Shown piece after piece: positions 10,869 to 26,800 of a DNA stretch of 64,000 bases. The notes below the pieces were generated by a model, which ran no database searches, was not told where the DNA came from, and saw nothing but the letters and a program-made list of their open reading frames with translations. The stretch is from Closterium sp. NIES-65 (lineage: Eukaryota > Streptophyta > Zygnematophyceae > Desmidiales > Closteriaceae). The stretch spans positions 62,001 to 126,000 of the forward strand of contig CANXME010000095.1 in assembly GCA_948144175.1 (NCBI GenBank). The letters run 5' to 3'. Both the position numbers and the translations under genes were made by a program. Numbering within the stretch: the first letter of the stretch is position 1; each line of letters begins with the position of its first letter.

Positions 10869-12300
10869 GTGGCGGAGAAAGAGGAAAAGGAGCGTGAAAT
10901 GGGAGAAGGGATGGCAGAGGAGGATGCGGCGGAGCTGAAGGAAGTACTGAGGCAGCACAAGGCGGCGTTCGCGTATTCAGTGAAGGAATTAGGGCGCTGC
11001 AAAGTGGCACACATCACCATAGATCTCACGACAGAGGTGCCGGTGTATCACAGGCGTAGGAGAATGACAACGGAGGAGACAAGGGTGTGCACCGAGAAAT
11101 GTCAGGAGCTGATGGAGGCGGGGCTAATTAGGCGATCGACCTCGGAATACGCAGCTGCAACGGTGGTGGCTGAGCAGACATACATGACGGGAAAGGTGCT
11201 ATTGAAGCGGATGTGCGGGGACTATAGGGGCCTTAACAAGGTGATCGTGATGAAGCGGTACCAGACCCCAATGGTGGATGAGATATTCGATAAGTTGGCA
11301 GACGCCCAGGTGTTCACCACGCTGGATCTTAGGCAGAGTTTTAATCAGATACCCATCGCGGAAGAGGATAAGAAGAAGACGGCATTCCATGGGCCGGACG
11401 GGCAGTACGAGTGGCACATGATGCTATTTGGCTTGAAGTCTGGGTCAGGGGAGTTTCTGAAAACAATGGACCAAGTGTTAAGGGACGTGCCGAATGCAGC
11501 CTGCTACATAGGCAATGTGAAAGTGTTCAGCACGGACAGCAAGTCTCACGTGAGGTATGTCGAAGCCACACAAGAGGCGATCGAGAAGACGGGACCGACA
11601 TGACATCCGAGAAGCCGACATGGCAGCTGACAGTGGAGCATTTGGGGCTCGAGGTGGAGGGGGGAAAGATTAGCATTCAGAAGGCAAAGGTAGAGGTCCT
11701 GGATCGAGTCACCGTGCCGAAGGACAAGGGAGCATTGAGGGCTCTTCTGGGGTTCCTCAATTACTATAGGAAGTCCGTGCCGAACTTTAGTCGGCGAGCA
11801 ACCCCTCTGAACCAGCTGCTGTGGAAGGACCAGAAGTAGGAATGGGGTGAAGAGTAGGAGAAGGTGGTCCATGACCTGATGGGGGCAGTGAAGAATGGGG
11901 CGGTGTCGGAGTTGGCTGAGGCGGACTAGCCATTGGTGCTGTACACGGGCTGGAGTAGTGCGGTCATGGGAGCAGTGCTAGCGCAGGTTAAGGAAGGGAT
12001 GGAGAAGGTGGTGGCCTTTGCGAGACGAAAATGCAATGCGGCGAAAGCTAACTACTCGTCCTACGAGGGCGGAATTATGGGCAGTGAAGCACTTTAGGGT
12101 GCATCTTCACGGGCGGAGGTTTTCCCTGGTAACCAATTACCAGCCTTTATTTTAGCTCATGCACACACCTGACTTGACAGGTCGCAACGCCCGCTGGGCT
12201 ATGAAGTTACAAGAATACTACTTTGAGATAAAGCATCGTCCAGGCAAATCCATAAAGGGGATGGATGGGGCACCGCCGTTACCCATCGCTTTAAGCTTCA
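10869..12300 (+). pseudogene. Reverse transcriptase and RNase H remnant following the methyltransferase
   Basis: Gypsy reverse transcriptase: VYHRRRRMTTEE, QELMEAGLIRRSTSEYAA, MCGDYRGLNKV, FTTLDLRQSFNQIPI, TAFHGPDGQYEWHMMLFGL. The catalytic YXDD box reads CYIGNVKVF, so the first catalytic Asp is Gly and the second Asn. A frameshift near 11600 leads into GALRALLGFLNYYRKSVPNF. RNase H is visible as pieces (LYTGWSSAVMGAVLAQV at about 11940, RWAMKLQEYYFEIKHRPGKS at about 12190) separated by stops. The element is inactive. No integrase follows. Confidence 0.8.
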
Positions 12301-12411
12301 TGAGTTGGAAGTGGACGGGCAAGATTCAAAGGGTGACCTTGAATCCTGTGTCACCCTCACCACCCTCTTTGCGAAGGAGGTGATCGATAGGCTGTTATCC
12401 GCACGCGCAGC

Positions 12412-12974
12412 TTGAAATCCCTCGTAGGGGCCAAGCTTTTTCTGCCGGACGCCTACCCGGAGGACGTGGCCAAGCATGACCGTCTGTGCGCGGAGTGGTT
12501 CAGCTCCCTCCGCCAGATGTACAAGTGTTCTCTGCCAAGTACGGTTTGTTCACGCTTTCCATGTGTGCAAGTATTTGTTAAGTCTACTGAACCTTGTACA
12601 CAGTTTTATATTCACTACGTGTGTTGTATGTGTTAACAGGAGTCAACTGGAAGAAGGCCGAGCGGGAGCTGCCCCGCTTCACCCGAGTGATGGCGTCGCA
12701 GTACAAGGGTCAAGCGTTCCATGTGGGCCTGAAGAACATGATGAGGAGTGGAGATTGGGAATTCTCGTTTCTCAATCTCGGTCGACTGTGGGTGGCTGTA
12801 ACCGTTCTTCCGCTCAGCACCGTGGAGTGCGAGCGTGGCTTCAGTCGCCAGAACGTCATTAAGTCCTGGCTCCGGAGCAACCTCTGCAACGCGCGACTCG
12901 CGGACCTCATTTGCATCTCCTTGCTCCAGTGTGATCCCGACTGGGACGACGTAATGAATATGTGGCGCGCATAA
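12412..12974 (+). pseudogene. hAT-family transposase C-terminal fragment
   Basis: The second half encodes the hAT dimerisation region: LSTVECERGFSRQNVIKSWL, then LADLICISLLQCDPDWDDVM and a stop at 12974, like the C-terminus of ZNF862-type hAT proteins. The first half (12412-12540; KLFLPDAYPEDVAKHDRLCA) is in another frame. The interval about 12541-12640 looks like an intron (GTACGG...TAACAG). The catalytic RNase H-like core is absent, so it is a 5'-truncated copy. A related fragment on the opposite strand occurs at 63564-64000. Confidence 0.72.
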
Positions 12975-13399
12975 AAAAAGAGGAGCCCTGCAAGAGAAGT
13001 CAGTGGAGAGGCTTACAGCAAGACCAAGCACACAGGGGCATAGACAGAGGCTCCAGCACCTAACAAAGCAGCTGAGAATACACCTATGTCGCTTGGAGAA
13101 TGCAAGCGTAGAAAGAAAGCCTAAGCCCAAGTCTAGTTAGTGACAGTGAAAACGAAAGAGTAGATGTGCGTGGGACTGTTGCACTTGGCGATAATGACTA
13201 TCCTGGTTGTTAATTGGATGATGTGCTTAAGTCAAAATTGTGGAGCTGTAGCAGTGAATGTAGGAGTAGTAGGTTATTTTTAAGATTTTTGTGATTGATC
13301 ATACAAGAATGGCTACACTTTCTGATCCATAAGACAAGGAAAACTAGACATTTCTTATGGATCAGACGGGCGGGCCCGTCTGATGCATCGGGGGAGTTC
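12975..13399. other. Non-coding DNA 3' of hAT fragment
   Basis: Moderately AT-rich and without a convincing gene. It contains the perfect hairpin described at 13361-13384, which may be the hAT terminus. Confidence 0.4.
13361..13384. repeat. Hairpin: 10-bp inverted repeat, possible hAT end
   Basis: ATCAGACGGG and CCCGTCTGAT flank a 4-base spacer CGGG. The core TCAGACGGGC also occurs about 200 bp downstream of the second hAT fragment (minus strand, near 63360), so it may be part of the element terminus. Target duplications were not established. Confidence 0.5.
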
Positions 13400-13741
13400 A
13401 GGGACTAGCGAGGGCCCTGGGATTTTGTGGCCTCAGCGGCCAACACTGCATACATCTTCACCAAAGCCCATCCGCCTGGTGACCACCATGCCCTGTCTGC
13501 AACAAGACCTTGTTGAGGTAGGCCCTCGGTTGCTGTAGTCTTACCCCTTTTTCTTACTCTGCTTGTCTTATATATACCTGTGAACTCTTGAACTGGCCTT
13601 GGTGGCCTCTTCTTTGTGCTCAGACAATGTGGTGACTTTGTGATGCACATTGAGCTTTGTTGCGTTGCTTCTCTAGACTTACCTTGTGACCGCTTGTCTG
13701 TCTTGCTCGTTTTGATGCCCCTCACTTAGCCTATGGGGGCG
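13400..13741 (+). mobile_element. Copia 3'-end fragment
   Basis: Corresponds to the last residues of copia RNase H and the 3' untranslated region: TGTGAACT...GGCCT, then GTGGTGACTTTGTGAT and finally the polypurine-like CCTATGGGGGCG directly before the LTR start. The same order of blocks is found before the LTRs at 45109, 53194 and 54279. The body of the element is missing. Confidence 0.75.
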
Positions 13742-14400
13742 TGTTAAACTATGTTAATATGTTGGTTAGGCTGTAGCGAGGTACGGTACATCTTAGGGGG
13801 TACCGTCATCACCCGGATATACCCCCAGGTGGGGGTGTAAAAAAACCTGGAAAAATGGTGGGTGGGCTTATAATGTGGTAAATTTTATAACCCCATGGGC
13901 TAAATAAATGACACTTATGGAATTTTGATTTTATAACACTGGAACGCAGATTTCACCCTGGCGATTTAAATCGATGCTTACACAAAGAGGATCGCTGCTG
14001 AAAAGTTCCGAGAATGTGTCGTACAGTCAAGAATCCGAGTCAGCACCTGCTCAAATGTTGCAGATTTCGCGCACGTGCACCTCCTGTGGCAATTTTGCCA
14101 AGCGAGCCAGGGGGGATTTCGTCAGGCACGTCTGTGACGATTCGTTTAGGCGCGTTAGTGGTGATTTCGCTACAAAAAAACACCAGAATTCATTGGGTGC
14201 GCTTATACGAAGATTGACACAACTTGGGGTGGGCTTATAATCGGCAACCGGCTATAAGCCCACTAGTACGATTATAGCCGCATGGGTGTAACATAGGCCT
14301 GGGGGTATATCCGGGTGATGACGGTACACCAAAACTCTCGACACTCTTCTGGTACTCCCCCCCTAGTCAATCAGCCATTCTCCATAAACTACTTAGTTTA
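13742..14400 (+). repeat. Copia LTR split by a MITE
   Basis: Starts TGTTAAACTATG like the LTR at 53194 and continues GGCTGTAGCGAGGTACGGTA to 13802, where a MITE interrupts it. It resumes at 14325 with TACACCAAAACTC. In intact family LTRs this point reads GGGGTACAACCCC. The LTR end near 14400 is uncertain. Confidence 0.6.
13803..14324. mobile_element. 522-bp MITE with perfect 27-bp terminal inverted repeats
   Basis: The left end begins CCGTCATCACCCGG and ends ...TACCCCCAGG at 13829. The right end, 14298-14324, is its exact reverse complement over all 27 bases. TA dinucleotides flank both sides (13801-13802, 14325-14326), as for Tc1/mariner/pogo-type elements. Inside, GGTGGGCTTATAAT occurs near each end as a sub-terminal repeat. 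I recognise no transposase, so it is non-autonomous. Confidence 0.88.
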
Positions 14401-14416
14401 TAATATAAAACATCAA

Positions 14417-18837
<4,421 letters not shown>

Positions 18838-20825
18838 CTGCAGGGCAGGGACGGTGCGGGGGAGGGGAAGGGCAGGCATAAGAAGTTAGTCTTAAGGGAT
18901 CATCGTCTCAGCGGCACAGTTCATACACGCTTCGCAATTGTGGTAATGGTCGTGTCGAGGTTGCTTGATCGGTTCTGTTTGTAACGACAACTCTCGCGCG
19001 GAAGGCGCGAGTGCGAAGGCGCGCTACCCGGGAAGTGGGGACGGTCGAAGCAGCGCGGGCGAGAGGCGCAGAGGGGAAGCCATGGCGCGTGCGCGGAAGC
19101 GGTGAGCGCGCGCGATGCAGCGACTGCGCGGGCGCGCGAGGGTGCGAGCAGATGAGTTCCTCAATCTAAAGCCGTCTCGTCACCCTGTTTGTGCGCGCGG
19201 GCGAGAGCAGGCGAGTGCTTGGAAAGAGATGTTTGCGATCGGCGCGCTGCTCAGGACGCAAGCAAGCGACGGCTAAGATCGATTGCACGCGGGTGATCTG
19301 TTTGATGCGCAGAGGATGTGGGTAGCAGTGACCGACAGGACCCTGGCGGGTAATTCCGCCAGATCTGGTTTCAAATTCGCTCTGCATGAAACCACGAAAC
19401 CACCGGTTACCTGATTCTTTGGTTCAGCACATCCTCAATCTCGCAAAGTCGAGTTTCGCGGAATTCGCCAAGCTCGCGCCCAACGTCGCAGCACGCTGCT
19501 GATCGATAATTTCGAGACTGAATCGCCATCCAACACAAATCCCCATGATCCAATCATCGAGGTCGCATTCCTCACGACTAGTCAGCACAAGCAACTACAG
19601 CCTAATCCCTTGCCCAGCACTCGCGTCGCAAGCACGGCATAGAAAGGCCGTTTCCGCGTTGCTCCCCTCTCCGCGCAAGTCGCCTCCGCTTCCGATTTTC
19701 GGTCTGAGTTTCGCGCGCTGTCCGATTACCTCGTGGGTCGAACTCATCCCACCCAAGGTACGCTCCTTCGTGTCCTCCTCTCTCCGCGTCTCTCCTCCGT
19801 CCAACTGGAAGGCGGGACCTGCGAGCTCGAGCTAGTTTCTAAGTCGTTAACAACGCAAGATGAGAGACGAGGAGAGACGAGGAGAGAGGAGAGACGAGGA
19901 GAGACGAGGAGAGACGAGGAGAGACGAGGAGAGAGGAGAGAGGAGAGAGGAGAGAGGAGAGAGGAGAGGGGAGATGAGCTCGTCGTCACGTCGAGCCATG
20001 CCTCCGCGTCGCCCTCCTCCTCCGGCCCGCCGCTTCTCGCGCTCGTCCTATCCGCTACGGTCGATTCGGATCGACCCCCCCGTGTCGCGTCACTGCCCAG
20101 GCAGTCCCGGCTGAACCGTTGCTCGCGCCGCGCGCGGACACGGCTGCCATGCGTTTGTCGTCGTCGTTCGCCGCCCTTTAAACACCTATGAGGCGCAAAA
20201 TTCCCCCCGGCGCCCTTCAAGAACTGCCTTCGCCACTCCCGTGCCGCGCCGCTCATGCCCTCTTCTCCCATTTGTCCCGCCCCGCCTCTCCCTGCATCTC
20301 GCCTTTCCTCCTCTGCCTAGACTCCTCACTGTTGGCCCACGCTGCTACCCAGTGGGTTCAAAGGGCTATGGGTAGCGCACCCATAACCCCCCAGGTTGCG
20401 CCTGTAGCCCTCCGCACTCAACAGGGGAATGGTCCCAGTGCCCCACCAACACCCACACCTCCCTCCATTCACCTCTTGTTCCCACACCTCCTTCCACCTG
20501 CTTGCTGTGCCAATCCGTCCCCTCCCTCATTTCCCTCTCGCTATAAGCACACTGCACGGATTCAAGCCGGCCTGTGTGTCGTGCACCGCCTGCAGCATGT
20601 CCACCACTTGGCGTTGCGTACTGCCCGTTCACCCACCCCCACGCACCACACCACAGCAGCACCGCAAGGAGCTGATTCTCATTTTACGTGCCCTTGCTCC
20701 CTTGCCCCTACTGTTCGTTCCGCCCCATTCACGTGCCCCATTCACGTGAAAAATTCACGTGCCCCATTCATGTGCACCCGGCAGCAGCAGCAGCAGCACC
20801 AGCACCAGCGGCACCAGCAGCAGGC
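18838..20825. other. Intergenic region between divergent host genes
   Basis: Separates the transferase gene (minus) from the TOM2A-like gene (plus). It presumably holds both promoters and the missing first transferase exon. A GAGACGAG-type purine repeat lies at about 19857-19975. CpG-rich runs at 19000-19150 and around 20000 suit a promoter. No RNA gene or conserved protein is recognised. Confidence 0.5.
19857..19975 (+). repeat. GAGACGAG/GAGAG purine repeat
   Basis: Imperfect tandem copies of GAGACGAGGA passing into GAGAGGA, within the putative TOM2A-like promoter or 5' untranslated region. Confidence 0.9.
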
Positions 20826-23800
20826 ATGGCGTGTCGCGGCTTCCTGCAGTGCCTGCTGAAGCTCTTCAACTTCGCCCTCGCCATCGTGGGGGTACTTCTG
20901 ATTGTGTACTCCCTCTCGCGCCTCGTCCACCTCGACCCCGACCTCCATCCACCCAGCCCCCCTTCTCCCTCTCCCTCGCCCTCCCCTCTCTCCTCCTCCT
21001 CGTCCCTCGCCCCCGTCTCAATGCGCCTATCCTCGCCGCTGCCCTGGCGCTACACAACTCGTCAGTGGCAGCACCGCCAGCAGCAGGGCGAGGAGCCTTG
21101 GCGGCAGGAGGCAGATGGGGGCGGGCAGCAACGAGCTGCGCCTGCCCCACCTCTGGTACCGCACTTGCCCCACCTTCCTCCCCGCTTCCGTCTCCCCTCT
21201 GCCCTCTCTCCTTTCCCCTCCCCCCTCCCTCCGTCCCCCTTCCTTCTCCCTCCCGCCCCGCCCCGAGCCGTGTGTTCATCGATTTGCCAGGCTCATCCGT
21301 CCCTGCGTGCTCGCACTCGCCTTCCGTCCATCCGCCACACTGCCTCTGCTGCCCCCATTTGAACCTCCGGCGTTCACTCACCTCCATATCCCCCCTCCCC
21401 TCTCCTCCTCGCCCATACTCCCTTCCCCTTCGCCCTCCCACGTTTCCCCCTTCTCCCCCGCCCTTTGCCCCTCTCCCCGTCTCCTGCCGTCCCCCCAACC
21501 CCGCCCCTTGCCCCTCGTCCTCCGCCTGGCAGGTTCATCTACGTGTTGGTGGGGGGGGGAGCGCTGCTCACACTGGTCACCATAGTGGGGGCCGTGGCAG
21601 CAGAGAGCAACAACGGCTGCTGCCTCTCATGCGTACGTCACTGCACTGCTGCCTTGCCTGCCACATCCCAGCTTCTCTTGCTGCATGCGTGATGGTGTAT
21701 GCTGCATGCGTGATGGTGTTTGCTGCATGCGTGATGGTGTATGCTGCATGCATGATGGTGTATGCTGCATGCACCCAATTCCACCACTATTTGACTTGTC
21801 TGTCCACCAACCATCGACTGTTTTTTTTGTTCTTTCCATCGCCTTCCTGTTGTCTGTGCCTCCTCGTTCCCCACGGCTCCTGGCCGCCCACAGTACCAGT
21901 TCGGCCTGTGCGTGCTGCTGCTCATCCAAGGATCCCTCGCTGCCCTCGTCTGCCTTCAGGTGACCACCCCTTGCATGCAACCTGGTAACCACCTTCACAT
22001 TTAACATAATTGATGCCCTTCGCATGTAACCCAGCTACTTCAGATGTAACATGGTAACCACCCTCTGGAAGTAGCCCAGCTACCTTAAGATGTAACCTGG
22101 TAACTGTCCTTCGCATGGAACCCAGGGAGTGAGTGGGTGAATGAGAGTGCATGTGTGGGGGAGGGTGTCAGCGTGCGCTGCTGCTACCCCATCATCACCG
22201 CCGTCCAAGTCACTCCATTTATCACCTCTCCCTTCTGCCCAACCTTCTCGCCCCTTACCCCTTACACCTCACCCCTCACCCCTCGCCCCTCGTGCCTGGG
22301 CCCCTCGCCCCCGGCCCCTCGCATGCACGAGGACGTACCGAAGACCCAACAGCGACAGGCATGCTAGAGAGGGAGAGGGCGTTGGTGCTGCGCAGCCTCC
22401 ACCTTCCAAGCTGCTCCATTTGCCTAGTCCCTTCATCCCAACCTTCTTGCCCCCTCCCCTCCCACCCCTTGCATGCACCAGGACGTGCCGGAGGACTCCA
22501 CGGGCGAGTACGAGAAGGAGAGGGCGTTTGTGCTGCGCAACCTCGACCTCTGCCGCCTCGCTGCCGTCAGCCTGCTGCTCGTTGAGGTGAGCCCAGCCGC
22601 ATGAGGTGAGCCCAGCCTCATGAGGTGAGCCCAGCCGCATGAGGTGAGCCCAGCCGCATGAGGTGAGCCCAGCCGCATGAGGTGAGCCCAGCCTCATGAG
22701 GTGAGCCCAGCCTCATGAGGTGAGCCCAGCCGCATGAGGTGAGCCCAGCCTCATGAGGTGAGCCCAGCCGCATGGGGCAAGCGGGAGTGAGAGATGGAGT
22801 GGGTGAGGATACGTTTTAACCACAGCGGTGGACTCGGCTGGGAGGTAGGCCTAGCCTTGTAGGCGTGCAGGCTGGTGAGTGGATAATGGCATCAGGCTGG
22901 TGAGTGGATAATGGCATCAGGCTGGTGAGTGGATAATGGCATCAGGCTGGTGAGTGGATAATGGCATCAGGCTGGTGAGTGGATAATGGCATCAGGCTGG
23001 TTAGTGGATAATGGCATCAGGCTGGTGAGTGGATAATGACATCAGGCTGGTGAGTGGATAATGACATCAGGCTGGTGAGTGGATAATGACATTAGGCTGG
23101 TGAGTGGATAATGGCATCAGGCTGGTGAGTGGATAATGACATCAGGCTGGTGAGTGGATAATGGCATCAGGCTGGTGAGTGGATAATGGCATCAGGCTGG
23201 TGAGTGGATAATGGCATCAGGCTGGTGAGTGGATAATGGCATCAGGCTGGTGAGTGGATAATGGCATCAGGCTGGTGAGTGGATAATGGCATCAGGCTGG
23301 TTAGTGGATAATGGTATCAGGCTGGTGAGTGGATAATGGCATCAGGCTGGTGAGTGGATAATGGCATCAGGCTGGTGAGTGGATAATGGCATCAGGCTGG
23401 TGAGTGGATAATGGCATCAGGCTGGTGAGTGGATAATGGCATCAGGCTGGTGAGTGGATAATGACATCAGGCTGGTGAGTGGATAATGGCATCAGGCTGG
23501 TGAGTGGATAATGGCATCAGGCTGGTGAGTGGATAATGGCATCAGGCTGGTGAGTGGATAATGGCATCAGGCTGGTGAGTGGATAATGGCATCAGGCTGG
23601 TGAGTGGATAATGGCATCAGGCTGGTGAGTGGATAATGGCATCAGGCTGGTGAGTGGATAATGGCATCAGGCTGGTGAGTGGATAATGGCATCAGGCTGG
23701 TGAGTGGATAATGGCATCAGGCTGGTGAGTGGATAATGACATTAGGCTGGTGAGTGGATAATGGCATCAGGCTGGTGAGTGGATAATGGCATCAGGCTGG

Positions 23801-26800
23801 TGAGTGGATAATGGCATCAGGCTGGTGAGTGGATAATGGCATCAGGCTGGTGAGTGGATAATGGCATCAGGCTGGTGAGTGGATAATGGCATCAGGCTGG
23901 TGAGTGGATAATGGCATCAGGCTGGTGAGTGGATAATGGCATCAGGCTGGTGAGTGGATAATGGCATCAGGCTGGTGAGTGGATAATGACATCAGGCTGG
24001 TGAGTGGATAATGACATCAGGCTGGTGAGTGGATAATGGCATCAGGCTGGTGAGTGGATAATGGCATCAGGCTGGTGAGTGGATAATGGCATCAGGCTGG
24101 TGAGTGGATAATGGCATCAGGCTGGTGAGTGGATAATGGCATCAGGCTGGTGAGTGGATAATGGCATCAGGCTGGTGAGTGGATAATGGCATCAGGCTGG
24201 TGAGTGGATAATGGCATCAGGCTGGTGAGTGGATAATGGCATCAGGCTGGTGAGTGGATAATGACATCAGGCTGGTGAGTGGATAATGACATCAGGCTGG
24301 TGAGTGGATAATGGCATCAGGCTGGTTAGTGGATAATGGCATCAGGCTGGTGAGTGGATAATGACATCAGGCTGGTGAGTGGATAATGACATCAGGCTGG
24401 TGAGTGGATAATGGCATCAGGCTGGTGAGTGGATAATGGCATCAGGCTGGTGAGTGGATAATGGCATCAGGCTGGTGAGTGGATAATGGCATCAGGCTGG
24501 TGAGTGGATAATGGCATCAGGCTGGTGAGTGGATAATGGCATCAGGCTGATGAGTGGATAATGGCATCAGGCTGGTGAGTGGATAATGACATCAGGCTGG
24601 TGAGTGGATCATGACATCAGGCTGGTGAGTGGATAATGGCATCAGGCTGGTTAGTGGATAATGGCATCAGGCTGGTGAGTGGATAATGGCATCAGGCTGG
24701 TGAGTGGATAATGGCATCAGGCTGGTGAGTGGATAATGGCATCAGGCTGGTGAGTGGATAATGGCATCAGGCTGGTGAGTGGATAATGGCATCAGGCTGG
24801 TGAGTGGATAATGACATCAGGCTGGTGAGTGGATAATGACATCAGGCTGGTGAGTGGATAATGGCATCAGGCTGGTTAGTGGATAATGGCATCAGGCTGG
24901 TGAGTGGATAATGGCATCAGGCTGGTTAGTGGATAATGACATCAGGCTGGTGAGTGGATAATGGCATCAGGCTGGTGAGTGGATAATGGCATCAGGCTGG
25001 TGAGTGGATAATGGCATCAGGCTGGTGAGTGGATAATGACATCAGGCTGGTGAGTGGATAATGGCATCAGGCTGGTGAGTGGATAATGGCATCAGGCTGG
25101 TGAGTGGATAATGGCATCAGGCTGGTGAGTGGATAATGGCATCAGGCTGGTGAGTGGATAATGGCATCAGGCTGGTGAGTGGATAATGGCATCAGGCTGG
25201 TGAGTGGATAATGGCATCAGGCTGGTGAGTGGATAATGACATCAGGCTGGTGAGTGGATAATGACATCAGGCTGGTGAGTGGATAATGGCATCAGGCTGG
25301 TGAGTGGATAATGGCATCAGGCTGGTGAGTGGATAATGGCATCAGGCTGGTGAGTGGATAATGGCATCAGGCTGGTGAGTGGATAATGGCATCAGGCTGG
25401 TGAGTGGATAATGGCATCAGGCTGGTGAGTGGATAATGGCATCAGGCTGGTGAGTGGATAATGGCATCAGGCTGGTGAGTGGATAATGGCATCAGGCTGG
25501 TGAGTGGATAATGACATCAGGCTGGTGAGTGGATAATGACATCAGGCTGGTGAGTGGATAATGGCATCAGGCTGGTTAGTGGATAATGGCATCAGGCTGG
25601 TGAGTGAATAATGACATCAGGCTGGTGAGTGGATAATGACATCAGGCTGGTGAGTGGATAATGGCATCAGGCTGGTGAGTGGATAATGGCATCAGGCTGG
25701 TGAGTGGATAATGGCATCAGGCTGGTGAGTGGATAATGGCATCAGGCTGGTGAGTGGATAATGGCATCAGGCTGGTGAGTGGATAATGGCATCAGGCTGG
25801 TGAGTGGATAATGGCATCAGGCTGGTGAGTGGATAATGACATCAGGCTGGTGAGTGGATCATGACATCAGGCTGGTGAGTGGATAATGGCATCAGGCTGG
25901 TTAGTGGATAATGGCATCAGGCTGGTGAGTGGATAATGGCATCAGGCTGGTGAGTGGATAATGGCATCAGGCTGGTGAGTGGATAATGGCATCAGGCTGG
26001 TGAGTGGATAATGGCATCAGGCTGGTGAGTGGATAATGGCATCAGGCTGGTGAGTGGATAATGACATCAGGCTGGTGAGTGGATAATGACATCAGGCTGG
26101 TGAGTGGATAATGGCATCAGGCTGGTTAGTGGATAATGGCATCAGGCTGGTGAGTGGATAATGGCATCAGGCTGGTTAGTGGATAATGACATCAGGCTGG
26201 TGAGTGGATAATGGCATCAGGCTGGTGAGTGGATAATGGCATCAGGCTGGTGAGTGGATAATGGCATCAGGCTGGTGAGTGGATAATGACATCAGGCTGG
26301 TGAGTGGATAATGGCATCAGGCTGGTGAGTGGATAATGGCATCAGGCTGGTGAGTGGATAATGGCATCAGGCTGGTGAGTGGATAATGACATCAGGCTGG
26401 TGAGTGGATAATGACATCAGGCTGGTGAGTGGATAATGGCATCAGGCTGGTTAGTGGATAATGGCATCAGGCTGGTGAGTGGATAATGGCATCAGGCTGG
26501 TTAGTGGATAATGACATCAGGCTGGTGAGTGGATAATGGCATCAGGCTGGTGAGTGGATAATGGCATCAGGCTGGTGAGTGGATAATGGCATCAGGCTGG
26601 TGAGTGGATAATGACATCAGGCTGGTGAGTGGATAATGGCATCAGGCCGTTGCCAAAGAGGGGAGTGTAGAGCAAGCATTTCCTCCTCTGTGATTGGCTC
26701 TGGGTTTGGCCAGAGAGGTTACAAGCAGAATGGTTGGGAGGGCGTGGGTGCGTTGACCCACCTTCCTAACACGCCATTTTTTGCGTGTAGCCAAACTCGA

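Larger units (their letters stand above)
7910..12400 (+). mobile_element. Ty3/gypsy retroelement carrying a cytosine-5 DNA methyltransferase, decayed
   Basis: Old gypsy-like element lacking recognisable LTRs. Order: gag (to 8444), aspartic protease (about 8776-8976), cytosine-5 DNA methyltransferase (about 9325-10390), linker, reverse transcriptase (10869-11839), RNase H remnants to about 12300. No integrase is seen, and an hAT fragment begins at 12412, so the 3' part is lost. It is independent of the chromovirus at 1863: protease, reverse transcriptase and composition differ. From memory, methyltransferase capture by LTR retrotransposons has been reported in charophyte algae and dinoflagellates, and this would be such a case. 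Confidence 0.72.
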
